Positions 12,873 through 23,314 of a DNA stretch of 64,000 nucleotides are shown here, one piece after another. Each line of letters starts with the position of its first letter. Position 1 is the first letter of the stretch. The position numbers and the translations under genes are program-made. Origin of the DNA: Labia minor (Eukaryota > Arthropoda > Insecta > Dermaptera > Spongiphoridae). The notes below the pieces were generated by a model that saw only the letters and a program-made list of their open reading frames with translations, made no database searches and was not told where the DNA came from. The stretch lies in contig OY720346.1 of NCBI GenBank assembly GCA_963082975.1, positions 23,182,720 through 23,246,719 on the forward strand. The letters run 5' to 3'.

Positions 12873-15800
12873 TGTCTGTAAGCAAATTTACTCAAAAACT
12901 AATCAAGCTAGGACTTCGAAATTTGGTACACCGATATTATTCACAGTTTGTAGATTTCTATCAAAATTTCGTCAAAATCGGTTAACCGGAAGTGGTACTT
13001 TACCTACAATGGTTGCGTTTACCTTTCAAGTAAAGTACCAGTTTGCTTCGAGATATTTGCTTCATATTTTGTATATAGATTTAAAAATACGAAAAAAATT
13101 CAGATACCAAATTTCATCATGATCTGACTACCGGAAGTGACATTTTACCTATACAAGTAGCGTTTCCTTTTTACCGACCGACGATAGTAAGGGAGGTATT
13201 GTTTTCACACCAAATTTCACCTGTGGATATTTTTAGGTACATATCTCCACGAATCATGCATTTTCTTAACAGAAAAAAGTATTTTTAGCATGATGTCTGT
13301 CCGTCCGTCCGCTGTGTGTCCGTAGAGATGTGTACAGCTTGAACGGCTCAACGGATTTTGATGAAATTTGGTATATTTACTTAATGCATCAGTATGATGA
13401 ATGGATCAACTTTTGGTACAAATCCGGAAACCGGAAGTGCTAGTATTGCCGATCGAAGAGAGGAAGTGAAGGGTTATTTTCATATCAAATTTCACGTGAA
13501 GGCATATCTCCACGTGTTATGCACTTTGTATTGGTTTTATCCTCGAGAAAAATCATCTTCATTAGTTTTTTCTTAATTTAAAATTATATGACGTCACCCC
13601 GCACTTCATGACGTCACAGCCAGCCCTTATATATTATAAATAAAATAAAATTAAAAATATTTATATTATATCCATATCTGTTTTTTTTTTACATTTAAAA
13701 TATCAGTTAACCGGAAGTAGCACTTTATTACATTCTAAATATTCATTCACAACTCTTTATACCTATTTATATGCGGGAAAGTCTAGGGGAGGACACTCCC
13801 GCTTATTTCAAAATGGAAACGGGTAAAAATCCCTAAAGGAAAAAATCCATAAAAGTCAAAAATCTCCCTAAAACCAAATATCCCTAAAAAGAAAAATCCT
13901 TAAACCCGAAAATCCTTAAATAAAAATATCCATGACTGAAAAAATCCCTAAAAGAAAAAATCACTAAAAACAAAATTTTTCATTTTTGTATTAATTTTAA
14001 TTGTGATTAAGAAAATTTAATTACAAGGTGAGCATGACAACCAGTTGCCTGAGACACGACCTCCCAAGGAGGTAATCGAGCCTGGACCGAAAGTAGGGAA
14101 AAATAGGTCAAAAAATACATACATAGGGTCCAGACACGTGATTTTTCCAAAAAAATAGGGGTGTCAAATTCGTATGTAAAATAAAGGGAATTTACTCAAA
14201 TTTCGTTTATTAGCATACGTTTTAATAGCTTAATGATTCCAAATACAAAATACACCATTTGCACCGTATATTTCTCCAGGGAATATATAACGCAATTTGT
14301 GAAATTTACAATCATCAGAGGTTGTCTTCATTTTGCTTAATGCATTTATAGACATCAAATCAATGCCAGAAGTTTTGAAGCTCTATAATGATATAGATAA
14401 TCCTGACAACTCCACTCATTTACGAACTCTTGCAGCTTTGGTTTTAGTACCACCATCAAAAGTCATTGTAGCCTACCAAGCATTAGCTGGACGACCAACA
14501 GGGTAAAACTTAGTGATCTTTTTTCTTACTTCGAGCGCACTTGACTAGGTGAACAATTTTTGGATGGCTTTTATGACCCCGAATTCGACATTGGAACATT
14601 GGAACATCTACGATGCCACTTTGATGGGTTTGCCTCGAACAAACAATGCATTAGAAGGTTACAACAATGCTCTTCGTTCACGCTTGGGAGGTTACAAGTC
14701 ATCAGTATGGGACCTGATTAAGCAAATCCATATTAAGCATAACCTTATTTCTTTGGAAATCTGTCGTGATGTTTGTGGTAAGAAGCCTGATCCACCAAGG
14801 AAACGATTCAGCGACTCGCATGATGAGCTTCTGACCATAATGAAGGCAAACCATGAATAATGGGACGCTAAAAAACCAGATGGAACAGATGTGATGACAC
14901 CAAGCATGATGTATAACTACCTCATTCAAGTCTCTTCGGCTATTCATTATTAAATAAGTAAAAAAAATTAAGGAAATTTTTTATTTAGGGATTTATTCTT
15001 TTAGGGATATTTGCATTTAGGGATTTTTTCTTAGGGATTTTTACATGATTTCTTTCAAAATATCCTGCCACTACGGGCGGACGAAAAGCTTTCGAAATCT
15101 TAAAGTACTTGGGGTGTCCTATAAGTTTCTTCGCTTTTTTGATGCGAAATGAATACACAACATTTGTTGTTTAAGGTTGATTTATTATGTTATGTATGAG
15201 CCATTCTGATCTATAACCTTCTTCCATCTCCCAGGAAGCCTCATTATGCCCTGTTTCCAAAATAGTTGAGGTTTACTTTCAAAATATTCATTTAGGTGCG
15301 TTTTTATTTCGATTATGGATTTGAAAGATTTACCACGGAGAGTTTTTTAAGGAGAGAAACAAGTAATAATCGGATGGAGGAAGGTATGGGGAGTATGGAG
15401 GATGAGGTAGAACGTCCCAATCAAACTGTAATAATTTTTGCCTTACGATCAACGCAATAAGCGGCCTTGCGTTGCCGTGATGGAATACTACACCTCGTCG
15501 GTTCGCCAATTCTTGCCGTTTTTCTGCTATGGCGGTTTTTAGTTAATTCAGTTGATTGCAATATTTGTCAGCATTGATCATATCACCTTCAGGAAGGAGC
15601 TCGTAGTACAGTACACCCTTCCAGTCCCATCAAATGCACAAAAGAACCTTCTTTGGATGAAGCCCAGACTTCGCAACAGTTGAAGGTCTATTTTCTTTAG
15701 ACCAAATCCGTTTTCGATCCACATTTTGATACAAAATCCAAGTCTCGTCTCCAGTGACAAGACTCTTTAAGAAATGATTTCTTTTGTGTCGCTGTAGAAG

Positions 15801-18800
15801 CAAATCGCACGAAGGGACGCGCTTTATAAGGCCGGTCTCCGTCAAGTGGTGTGGAATCCAAGCTTCATATCCATTCGCATATCCCATTTTGATTAAATGC
15901 TTATGTGCCGTTGTTTTGGGAATGTTAGTTTCACCCGCTATCTCGCGCACTCTGTATCGTGGATTTTCAGCATACACAGTCTTGATAATATCCGTCGTTG
16001 CTGGGCGGCCAGCTCTAAATTTCTTAAACTAATTGCGGACGGTCCTAATAGTCGAAGCACCACTCCCGTAAACGGTGCAAATCTCTTCTGCCGCAAATGC
16101 TTCTTTTGGCTCTCCATAGTAGAAAAATTTTTAAAGAGACTTTGTCACCAACGAAACGTACTCTGAAAAAGCTCTGGGATGATTAAATAAGATGCCATAA
16201 ACGGCTAAGAGATAAGCCTGCATGTTTATATATATATATATATATATATAAACATAGGCAGTTAGATGTTTGACGCGGAAAAAACTTATGGGACAACCTA
16301 ATAGTTTTTTTTTATAAATAACTCCTTTATTATTAAGTTTAGGTAAAAATGAATATAATGAAACTTTGAGTAAATTCGATTCCCTATAAATTTAATACGA
16401 TAGTATGATAATTCTCATAAAAATCGGTATTTATTGAGAAAATCAATAAAATGTGCTTTAACACGACTTTAAACTACTCTTACTTATGGTCCGATCTTGT
16501 CCAACAACAATCCAATCCCCGCCCATCATTCCCAAAAAAACCATCTAAATATCAAATTTCAAGACAATATCTCATTTTGTTTAGACATAATCTCGGTAAC
16601 CAGCCGGTTCAAAAAAATTTTTTTGCAGTTTTGGATTCAGAACCGTCTGAAAAGTGAAAATCTCGAAGAACCTCGGGGCAAAAATTTTCAAAATTTTCCG
16701 ATCATCGTATAAGCTATCCTTATTTCATGAAGAAAGCTAAAATAATTTACTTATAGCTGGAAAGAAATATTTTCTTTCTAAAACTGTGAATACGAGTAAA
16801 TAAAATCCAAAATTAAATTTTTTGCCAGATTTTGTAAAATCAGTGTTTCATTTACAAACCTTTTTTAAATATTTAATATAAAAAAAAAAATTTAATGAAA
16901 ATGTGTCTTTGAGAGAGCCCGGAGGGGGGGGGGCGCTATAAAAAGGTGGAGCGGCTAGTCAAAACCCCCCCCCAGGATCAAATCCTGGTTGCGCCACTGA
17001 ATATATATATTGTAATGATTCTTTTATATGGGTAAAATTTTAAGAAAAATAAGGGTTGATCACAAATGTGTAATGGAAAAGGGTGGACTTTGAATCGGCG
17101 TGAACTAACCTGGAGATCTGGACTACACAAAAAAAAGAGAAAAAAATTAAATTTATCATTAAGAATAAAAATTGATTATAAGATTTATTATATTTAATGT
17201 TTAAATATAAACTTTTAAAACCTTTAGATTTAAATGTAAATCTTTTAAATTATAATTTTATATACAGAATATTTTTTTTTTATATTCTTTATAAAAAAAA
17301 GAAAAAAAAGACGTTTTATAAAAATTAGAGAGAAAACAATATTTGTTGTGAAACAATTTTTTTTATTTCTTAGAAAAAAATCAAAAAAATTAATAAAAAA
17401 AAAACTCCTTCTTGAAAACACAATATTTCTTGTTAATGATGTAACCGGTCCTTATATAAGCGATAATCAGTGGACTGGTGAATGGTGGTACTTTTTTCCT
17501 CCAATATAGTCCGTCCGTCCTGGACGCTAGCTCCTGAACGAATGCTGTTGTCTGACTTTTCAACACTTATTCTCTTCTCGGGAAACGTATTACAATAATC
17601 TTTTCCACAAATAAATTTATTTTTAAATAAATAAATTTTCTTTTTTTTTTTAAAGATTAATGATATTTTTAAAATATCATTACAATATATATATATATAC
17701 AAAGTTTTGTTTGTTAATTGTTTTACATATTTTTTGGTTTTCTGTCTTGGATTATCCAAATACAGCTTTAGAATTTATGATAAATGAATATTAAACAGTA
17801 CCTATAGTATAATACTAAAAGCAATATTACATATTCTATTAATTAAATTAAATAAAAAATTAATTTGATTTTTTTTATATTGGAATCATATTTATCGTTA
17901 ATGCTAATAACCTCGTCATTTGTACTGAACATCAGCCCTCTTTCATATTTATGATTTATGTATAAAATTATGATTTGAATTAAACTTATTTTATTTAGGT
18001 GTATATCAGGAGTGTCTAAACTATGACCATTCGAGGGCCACATTGCAAAAAAAAAAAATATGCTGGGCCGCACATAAATATCATTTTACCTTTTTTTAGA
18101 ACCATATTGAATCTGCGTTTGGGCCGCAGTTTAAACACCCCTGGTGTATATACTATATTTTGTCAAAATCTGGAATGTAAATTAAAATTGATATGTCTAA
18201 AAATTCAATTTTCTAAGTTAAAACCATTATGATAAAATTCATTTGTAAAATGATGGTCAATCTTCTTTAGGAGAGAAAAAAAAAGTGACTTTTCAATTTT
18301 ACTTTGTTAAAATATTATTCAGGCATATTGAATTGAATTGAATTGAACTGATTTAATAAATAAGTAACATAAGAAACCAGGGCTCGTCCGGGATTTGAAC
18401 CCGGGACCTCTCGCACCCTAAGCGAGAATCATACCCCTAGACCAACGAGCCGTGTTAATTTGATTAAAATCAACCTTAAAGGAGTGAAAGAAACGAATGT
18501 GAATGACCTAGTTAACACAACGTCAACAACTTTCAATTCAAATATATAAATATAAAGCGCTGCCTTTCTCCTTCTCCTTCCTCTCCTTCTCATATATGAA
18601 TAGTTTTCAAAGACTAATTTTTATGATATTATCGCTGCTCGTTGGTCTGGGGTATGATTCTCGCTTAAGGTGTGATAGGTCACGGGTTCAAATCCCGGAC
18701 GAGCCCTGGTTTCTTTTGCATCTTATTTATTAAATCAGTACAATATGCCTGAATAATATTTTAATAAAATAGATTTGAACAGCCATTGTTGTGGGAGTCC

Positions 18801-21800
18801 GTCCCGGAGGTTGGAACAGGTGCTGGAGGTAGGATTGTAGCAATAATTGTATGATATGTATATAATAGTTTATTATATTGTGTGTACGTCTATACAATTT
18901 GATCCCTATTTAGATTGAACTGGTGTGTTCTTATTTACATTTATACAATTTGCTATATCTATATATTTAATACGACAGTCTGTCCGTCCGTACGCAAAAA
19001 ACTCCAGAGCCTAAAATACAAGGAGTAAGGTAACCAAATTTTTCTGAGGTGAAGGGTACCTCAAATGATGAAAAATAAAAAAGAAATTAGAATCTTAGGT
19101 AACTCCTGAGCTGAGCTGCGGGTGTTCCATTTTCCAGAAATGTTGCAAAATATATATATATATATATATGTTTATATGTATGTAATTTGTTTACTTTTTT
19201 GCTGTAATAGAAACAGAAATTAATAATAGATGGACTATTTGAATATATATATATATAATTAGAATCTCTTTCTCTCTCTCTCCCTCTATTTAAAATTTAA
19301 AAAAACGGAGTGTTCTAGCCAAATTAAGAAATTTAGATGCCTTATGCCAAATACATGATCTCCAGATATAGTTAAGGTTATAAAATCAAGAAGGCTGGGA
19401 TGGGAAGGGGACTTGGCTGGAATGGGAAAAGCTAGAAAGATCGGCGAAAAATATATTTGGGAGAAACCGATTGGGAAACATCCAGTGGAAGACCAAGGTC
19501 CAAGGTGGGTGGACAATGAAGGAAGGGACATGGGAGAGATGGAACAGGGTAGGATTTGGTTGTAGCTCAGGATAGGGACGCTTAGAGAAATGTGGATGCT
19601 GCGGCTAAGAACTTTCGAAAAGTGTAGAGACACAGAGTTAGATAAATACAATAATAATATATAATTAATTTACTGATTAAATTAAAATATATTTTACAAG
19701 AAAACAAATAAATGTCTTATCTACTTATATTGATTGAAACAAAATGGATGAAAACCTTTTACATACAGACTTTCAACCAACTACTATGTACCACTCGGGG
19801 GTACAGGGGGCGGAGCCCCCGCCTAGGTGTGGAGAGCGCCGAAGGCGCTCGGAGCAGCTAGTATATTATTATTGCTTGGATCGCTGTACGTTGATGTAGC
19901 GCATCTCTCATTTCCTGTGGTACTAGGCACCACAATTTTACTATTCCGAACATTTAATAATTCATTTTATTTTAATATAGACACCATCACGATCCCCGAG
20001 TCCATCTGAAGAACCAAGAGGTTCTCTTCATTTAATATTAATCTACGATCCACCCGCTGGTTTACTTAGTGTACGATTAATTGAGGTAATCTATTGACAT
20101 TATTCTTTATTAAACTTTCAATAGAAGAATTGATAAATTGATCATTATTAGGCACAAGACCTTCAGGCCCATGATGTGAGTGGAACCGCTGATCCTTATG
20201 CCAAAATATGGCTTCTACCTGATAGAAGCAATGTTTGGCAAACTCGAGTACACAAACGCACCCTTAATCCAGGTAAATATATTTTTATACTTTTTAATTT
20301 TTATTTATTTATTTTATATCTTTAGAATATTTTTACATTAAAGGGTTTTTATTTAATTTATTTTTACGTTTTTAATTAATTATTTAATCTTTTATTATTT
20401 TAAATGAAATACACACTTTGAATAAATTCACTTGAATAAATAATATATCTTATACATACAATTTATATCGTTAATATTTTTAATTATGAAAAAACAAATA
20501 CTTATACTAATAATTGACTACTAAATATTCTTTTTCAAGAACAATATGTCAATTGAGGTAACTGAAAAACATGCGTTTTGAATGTATGAACTCCATCTTC
20601 AGATCGATTGTTATCTTGTTTCGGATTCGTTTCTATTTTTTCCTGAGATGAATATTTCAAGTTACTGTTAAATTTACAAATTATGAATAAAAATTGAATA
20701 ATAAATTAATATTATATTTGACTTGGAATGAAAAATGAATATATGCATAGATATAGTAAATTAAAATCTACCTCTATAACCTCTCAATAACCTTGTTTTT
20801 GGAAGTTAAGAGAAAAAAGTTATGATTCATTACACTAAAAATAGCTTATATTATAATAAAAAAAAGAAAAACCTATTACCAAATTATTATTTTACGACAA
20901 ATGGATAAATGTTTAGCATTTATATATTCTATGTCTTTTATTAGGTCGAGTCATAAATAACTTCCGCCTAAGTAGTGTGCTTCTTTTGGTATTGTTTGTA
21001 CACAATGAGATTCCCCTTGATAAGGGATTTTTGTTTTCGCTTAGCAAGTATAAACTGGTCAGTCTCTAGATAACCTCGTTTCGGTGCGCACGTAAATATT
21101 TTTTTATTTATACCTTTAAAATGGATAATCAAAAAATACACTTTCGACATGTGATGCTTTGGGAATTTAAACAAGGCAATAGTCCTACAGCTACGGCTCG
21201 AAAACTTTGCAGTGTATATGGTGAAGGAGTGATAACTGATCGGGCAGTAAGAAATTGGTTTGTAAAATTCCGTTCTGGAGACATGACCTTAAAAGACGAG
21301 CCAAGGATGGGTCGTCCTTCTGACTTTGATGACGATGTTTTGAAGAGGGTTTTGGAAGAAAATCCACGCCAGTCAACTAGAGAGTTATCACAGAAGCTCA
21401 ATACATCCCAATCAACTGTTAGAATACATTTTAGATTAATTTTTATTTGTTTTTGTGTTATCGAAAAATAAATGTATGAATAAGAAACGGAAGTTATTTA
21501 TGACTCGACCTAATATATATATATATAGATTTAATTTTTAAAATGTTTAATAAAAACTACATATAATGTTTTTGTAAGTAACATTCAAAATCAACGTTTA
21601 AAGAGATTTATGTAAGATTAAACATAGTATACCCATTTGTACCCGATATATTGTCAAAATATTCAAATTAATTAAAAACCAAGTATAATATAAATAGAAG
21701 TTAATTCACTTGGTTCATTTAGTTTTCGACGAGGACTTCGTGTTCGAAGTAAGGCCAACATTAATTCCTCGATGCACACTCGAAGTTGTCATTTATGATT

Positions 21801-23238
21801 TTGATGCTTACTCCCGGCATTTAAGTATTGGAGGATTGAAAATTGCCTTAGCACAATGCGATTGGAGTGAAAAAATGGACATATGGTACCCATTAGTGCC
21901 TTGTGATGAAAAAGATTCCAAGGTAAGTATTTGTTTGTTTGTTTTTGTTTTTGTTACTAAAATCCATTAAAATTTTATTATTTGTATTATATGTTTGAAA
22001 ATTATTTACAGGTGGATCTTGGTGAATTGATGGTTTCGCTTGCATTTTTGCCGAGTGCCGAAAGACTTAAGGTAGTTATTGTAAAGGCTCGAGGTTTAAG
22101 AATTGTCGATGATACACGCTCTTCGTCAGGTAATTTATTACAACCTATTTTGTAATCATTTTTCAAATTAAAGACAAAATGCAAATTGCTAGATAACAAA
22201 ATTACAACAAAAAACATTAATGAATCAGCAATTTACAATTTCAAAATTTGATAGAAGGTTTTATTTAATGTATAAATTTCAAATCAAATGAAATGAGATT
22301 TTAAATAACGAGATTATGTTAATTATAATGAAAAAGTGTGGAAAGTGAGTGGTGGGGTGATTGCTCTGCTAGTCGTATCTGATTGATCTGATGCCTACTT
22401 CCTAGGGGCAAGATTGAATTTTTCAAAATTTTCAATGAAAACCATTGAAAAATTTAAAATAATCGTTGGTTACAATATTTCAGAATTATTTTTTATTCAA
22501 TGTGTAGGTAAAATTTTTATAAAATTTAGTAATTATTTCGATAATTTTTATTACCGAATTGATGTTATAAATAAATCAAATTAATTCATGAATTATAAAA
22601 ATGATCTATTAATCTATCTTTGTATCATATTGAACTTTAAGTTTTTATTCGAAATAACCACTTGGTTCCAAAAGTCCGTAACGTGGGCCTCCTCCATCCA
22701 ATTCATATCTTCTCTAAATTCTCCACATCTCTAACTTTATTTACTTAGTATTGAAATTTTAGTTAATCAACTAGTCTTTTTCCCTATTGGTTTTCCTATA
22801 AACATACGTCACGCTTTTCCGCAAAAGCTTCGACTTTAAGACTAAATATGGGGATTAGATTTCACCTTAATTTGATCTATAAATAGTTATCTATATTTAA
22901 ATTCCAATAATTAATTTTATTTTATAGATCCTTTCGTTAAAGTAACAATGACACTGGATGGAAAACGAGGCAAGAAGCGGAAAACTGCCGTACAACGTGG
23001 GACCGTAACCCCAACTTTCAATGAGGCAGTGACATTTGATGTCAGCCGAGAGTCACTACCTCGAGTCTGTTTAGAATTCGTGGTCCTACATGACAGCCTT
23101 TTAGGACCGAGTGAACCCTTAGGCAAAGCTATCGTCTCCGACTCGAGCAATTGTTCTCCTGAGCATAAAAACTTCTTCGGTGAAATGCTTGTGAGCAAAA
23201 CTGCCACCGCCCGATGGCTACAGCTCTCTGAATGTTAA
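11185..23238 (+). CDS. Syt12: synaptotagmin-12-like double-C2 protein, 5' exons missing
   Basis: Exons: 11185-11342, 11600-11805, 19981-20085, 20152-20272, 21723-21922, 22012-22129, 22928-23238 (TAA 23236-23238); all introns are GT-AG and all phases fit. The first two exons give a Ser-rich linker ([14 protein letters not shown]) and a link to the C2 tandem. C2A spans roughly 19981-21922 and C2B 22012-23238. Identity as Syt12 rests on C2[24 protein letters not shown] and KKRKTAVQR resemble vertebrate SYT12. C2A keeps four of the five Syt1-type Asp ligands (AHD, AD, YDFD); the fifth reads RHL. C2B keeps the early pair (VDD, SDP) but its loop-3 acidic cluster is HDSLLGPSE. It ends RWLQL where other synaptotagmins have a WHXL motif. 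Known synaptotagmins act in vesicle exocytosis at membranes. The N-terminal membrane exon was not found and may be upstream or outside the window. Confidence 0.85.
12699..13805 (-). repeat. repeat family A, inverted full copy
   Basis: This is the reverse complement of 1888-3085, aligned end to end from the 'cttcgtataagggaagta' segment near 12710 to the CCTCCCCTAG-type signature at 13773-13802. It includes a (GTAT)n run at 12832-12871, a (CCGT)n run near 13295 and the double TGACGTCA at 13589-13616. The open frames in this stretch come from low-complexity sequence and have no protein support. Confidence 0.8.
13806..15060 (+). mobile_element. Mutator-like (MULE) element remnant with repeat-rich ends
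   Basis: The left flank (13825-13975) is a degenerate array of 'aaatccctaaa' units. The right flank (14985-15045) is an array of the inverted unit 'tttagggattt'. Between them lies a decayed MULE-type transposase. Subterminal inverted arrays of this kind are known from DNA transposons. Exact ends and target duplication could not be fixed. Confidence 0.55.
14340..14860 (+). pseudogene. MULE transposase fragment, disrupted
   Basis: The frame at 14343-14503 reads a segment containing [12 protein letters not shown] and VAYQAL, ends in a stop, and is followed in shifted frames by a YFER-type segment. From 14549 an open frame of 103 codons contains [20 protein letters not shown], a pattern I recognise from the C-terminal part of arthropod MULE/FLYWCH-associated transposases (WNVYD..LNGLPRTNN.LEG). 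The N-terminal DNA-binding and most catalytic regions are missing, and at least two frame breaks are visible. It is not expected to be functional. Confidence 0.7.
15109..16302 (-). mobile_element. decayed mariner element
   Basis: The ends are inverted copies: GGGGTGTCCTATAAGTTTC at 15111 and, reversed, AGGTTGTCCCATAAGTTTT at 16300. They match the usual mariner terminus. The minus strand carries transposase pieces in order. At 16160-15978 is a frame-shifted N-terminal helix-turn-helix region. At 15977-15630 is an open 115-codon piece with GDETWI (first catalytic Asp) and HPKKVLLCI. Further pieces continue to about 15130. In the later pieces the second catalytic site reads HHGNARP (usually HQDNARP) and the third reads SPYLPPSDY (usually SPDLAPSDY), so both Asp are lost. 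A (TA)n run at 16226-16250 interrupts the 5' end. Confidence 0.85.
17000..17998. other. Syt12 intron, AT-rich
   Basis: Mostly low-complexity intron. A GC-richer patch at about 17440-17600 is open on the minus strand for about 55 codons and contains [18 protein letters not shown], but I recognise no family. On the plus strand every frame closes quickly. It may be an old inserted fragment. Confidence 0.4.
18007..18143. mobile_element. 137-bp hAT-type MITE with perfect 8-bp TSD
   Basis: The element starts CAGGAGTGTCTAAACTATG and ends CAGTTTAAACACCCCTG, forming TIRs of about 16 bases with few mismatches. It is flanked by identical copies of GTGTATAT at 17999-18006 and 18144-18151. An 8-bp duplication and CAGG..CCTG ends are characteristic of hAT elements. 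It has no coding capacity. Confidence 0.85.
18380..18451 (-). tRNA. tRNA-Pro (AGG)
   Basis: The minus strand reads GGCTCGTTGGTCTAGGGGTA to CGAGCC plus discriminator C, 72 nt. The 7-bp acceptor stem pairs GGCTCGT with ACGAGCC. The anticodon stem is CTCGC/GCGAG around loop TTAGGGT, giving anticodon AGG. The T arm is CCGGG-TTCAAAT-CCCGG, all perfectly paired. Internal A and B boxes (TGGTCTAGGGG and GGTTCAAATCC) are intact. It lies in antisense orientation inside a Syt12 intron. Confidence 0.95.
18636..18706 (+). pseudogene. tRNA-Pro-derived copy with anticodon AAG, probably inactive
   Basis: This is the inverted twin of the tRNA-Pro at 18380-18451, 71 nt. One A is lost in the D arm (TCTGGGG instead of TCTAGGGG). 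The first base is T, so the acceptor end is mismatched. The anticodon loop is TTAAGGT, which places AAG (a Leu anticodon) at 34-36. The anticodon stem has a C-T mismatch and a G-T wobble, and the T stem has an A-G mismatch. The B box is intact. The combination points to decay, although transcription cannot be excluded. Confidence 0.75.
19310..19630 (+). pseudogene. LINE 3'-end remnant (same family as 44720-47560)
   Basis: One plus-strand frame contains [20 protein letters not shown] and then a [15 protein letters not shown] segment. A neighbouring frame holds a piece resembling VAAAKNF. The same order ([20 protein letters not shown], then AAAKNF) is found on the minus strand at 44731-45145. 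It is thus an old, 5'-truncated and frame-broken copy lying sense-oriented in the large Syt12 intron. The antisense open frame over this stretch is a by-product. Confidence 0.7.
19720..19861 (+). mobile_element. mini-Helitron (about 142 bp)
   Basis: The 3' end has the classical Helitron arrangement: a hairpin GAGCGCC-GAA-GGCGCTC (19834-19850), seven bases, then CTAG at 19858-19861 followed by T. A second hairpin (GGGGGC-GGA-GCCCCC) lies just upstream. The proposed 5' end is TCTACTTATATT at 19720, preceded by A, so the insertion would be between A and T without target duplication. The 5' end is the weaker call. No coding capacity. It lies about 120 bases upstream of a Syt12 exon. Confidence 0.55.
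20941..21513 (+). mobile_element. internally deleted mariner with perfect 26-bp TIRs
   Basis: The left end TTAGGTCGAGTCATAAATAA (20941 on) and the right end TTATTTATGACTCGACCTAA (ending 21513) are perfect inverted copies over 26 bases, with TA on both outer sides. The only frame, 21121-21471 (116 codons, ATG start), encodes the mariner N-terminal DNA-binding half: FEFK-like WEFKQG, then [14 protein letters not shown] and [10 protein letters not shown], matching the paired helix-turn-helix of Hsmar1/SETMAR-type transposases. The DD34D catalytic half is absent. The element lies in the Syt12 intron between 20272 and 21723, in the sense direction. Confidence 0.9.
21121..21471 (+). CDS. mariner transposase DNA-binding half, intact 116-codon frame
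   Basis: The frame begins with ATG in a good context after 'cctttaaa' and runs without interruption to a TAA. Residues about 1-55 form the first helix-turn-helix ([10 protein letters not shown]...AVRNWFVKF), GRPSDFDD is the linker with the usual GRP motif, and residues about 75-105 form the second helix-turn-helix ([15 protein letters not shown]). After HF the frame runs into 14 unrelated residues from the deletion junction. No catalytic Asp is present, so it cannot cut DNA. If made, it could still bind the terminal repeats. Expression is unknown. Confidence 0.6.
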   Translation: MDNQKIHFRHVMLWEFKQGNSPTATARKLCSVYGEGVITDRAVRNWFVKFRSGDMTLKDEPRMGRPSDFDDDVLKRVLEENPRQSTRELSQKLNTSQSTVRIHFRLIFICFCVIEK

Positions 23239-23314
23239 ACGATCCAACGTTAACAGAATATTTCTGGTAGAAAATATAATCTCAAATAACATAAAAAAAA
23301 TCTATTCTCAGAAT

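Larger units (their letters stand above)
12255..16999. mobile_element. hAT-like TIR element enlarged by nested insertions
   Basis: The left end CAGTGGCGCAACCAGGGGGG (12255) and the right end CCTGGTTGCGCCACTG (ending 16999) are inverted copies, each followed inward by runs of G/C. The flanks are (AT)n on both sides, so a 7-8-bp target duplication is compatible but uninformative. The 4.7-kb interior is a stack of unrelated elements: a reverse copy of repeat family A (12699-13805), a MULE remnant (13806-15060) and a mariner (15109-16302). The CAGTGGCG terminus is shared with the small element at 41966-42221. The whole block sits in the Syt12 intron between 11805 and 19981. Confidence 0.6.
18301..18775. 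repeat. inverted duplication containing two tRNA-Pro copies
   Basis: The tRNA at 18380-18451 and its 3' flank (18303-18379) recur in inverted orientation at 18636-18775. Shared flank phrases include 'accagggctcg', 'aataaataag', and 'attcaggcatatt' against 'aatatgcctgaat'. The similarity therefore extends about 70 bases beyond the tRNA, which indicates a segmental inverted duplication and not two independent insertions. The space between the copies (18452-18635) holds no gene. Confidence 0.75.

Noticed and set aside
12647-13122. Open frames on both strands rich in [16 protein letters not shown]
   Set aside because: They are translations of the (GTAT)n microsatellite inside repeat family A.
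14692-14947. Minus-strand open frames over the MULE region
   Set aside because: Shadows of the plus-strand transposase frame, which carries the recognisable PRTNNALEG motif.
17433-17600. Minus-strand exon-like patch in a Syt12 intron
   Set aside because: Open and slightly GC-rich, but with no recognised family, no clear splice sites and no partner exon; left as an intron remark.
19286-19651. 121-codon open frame on the minus strand
   Set aside because: It is antisense to a recognisable LINE remnant whose plus-strand frame reads [13 protein letters not shown]; no protein support of its own.
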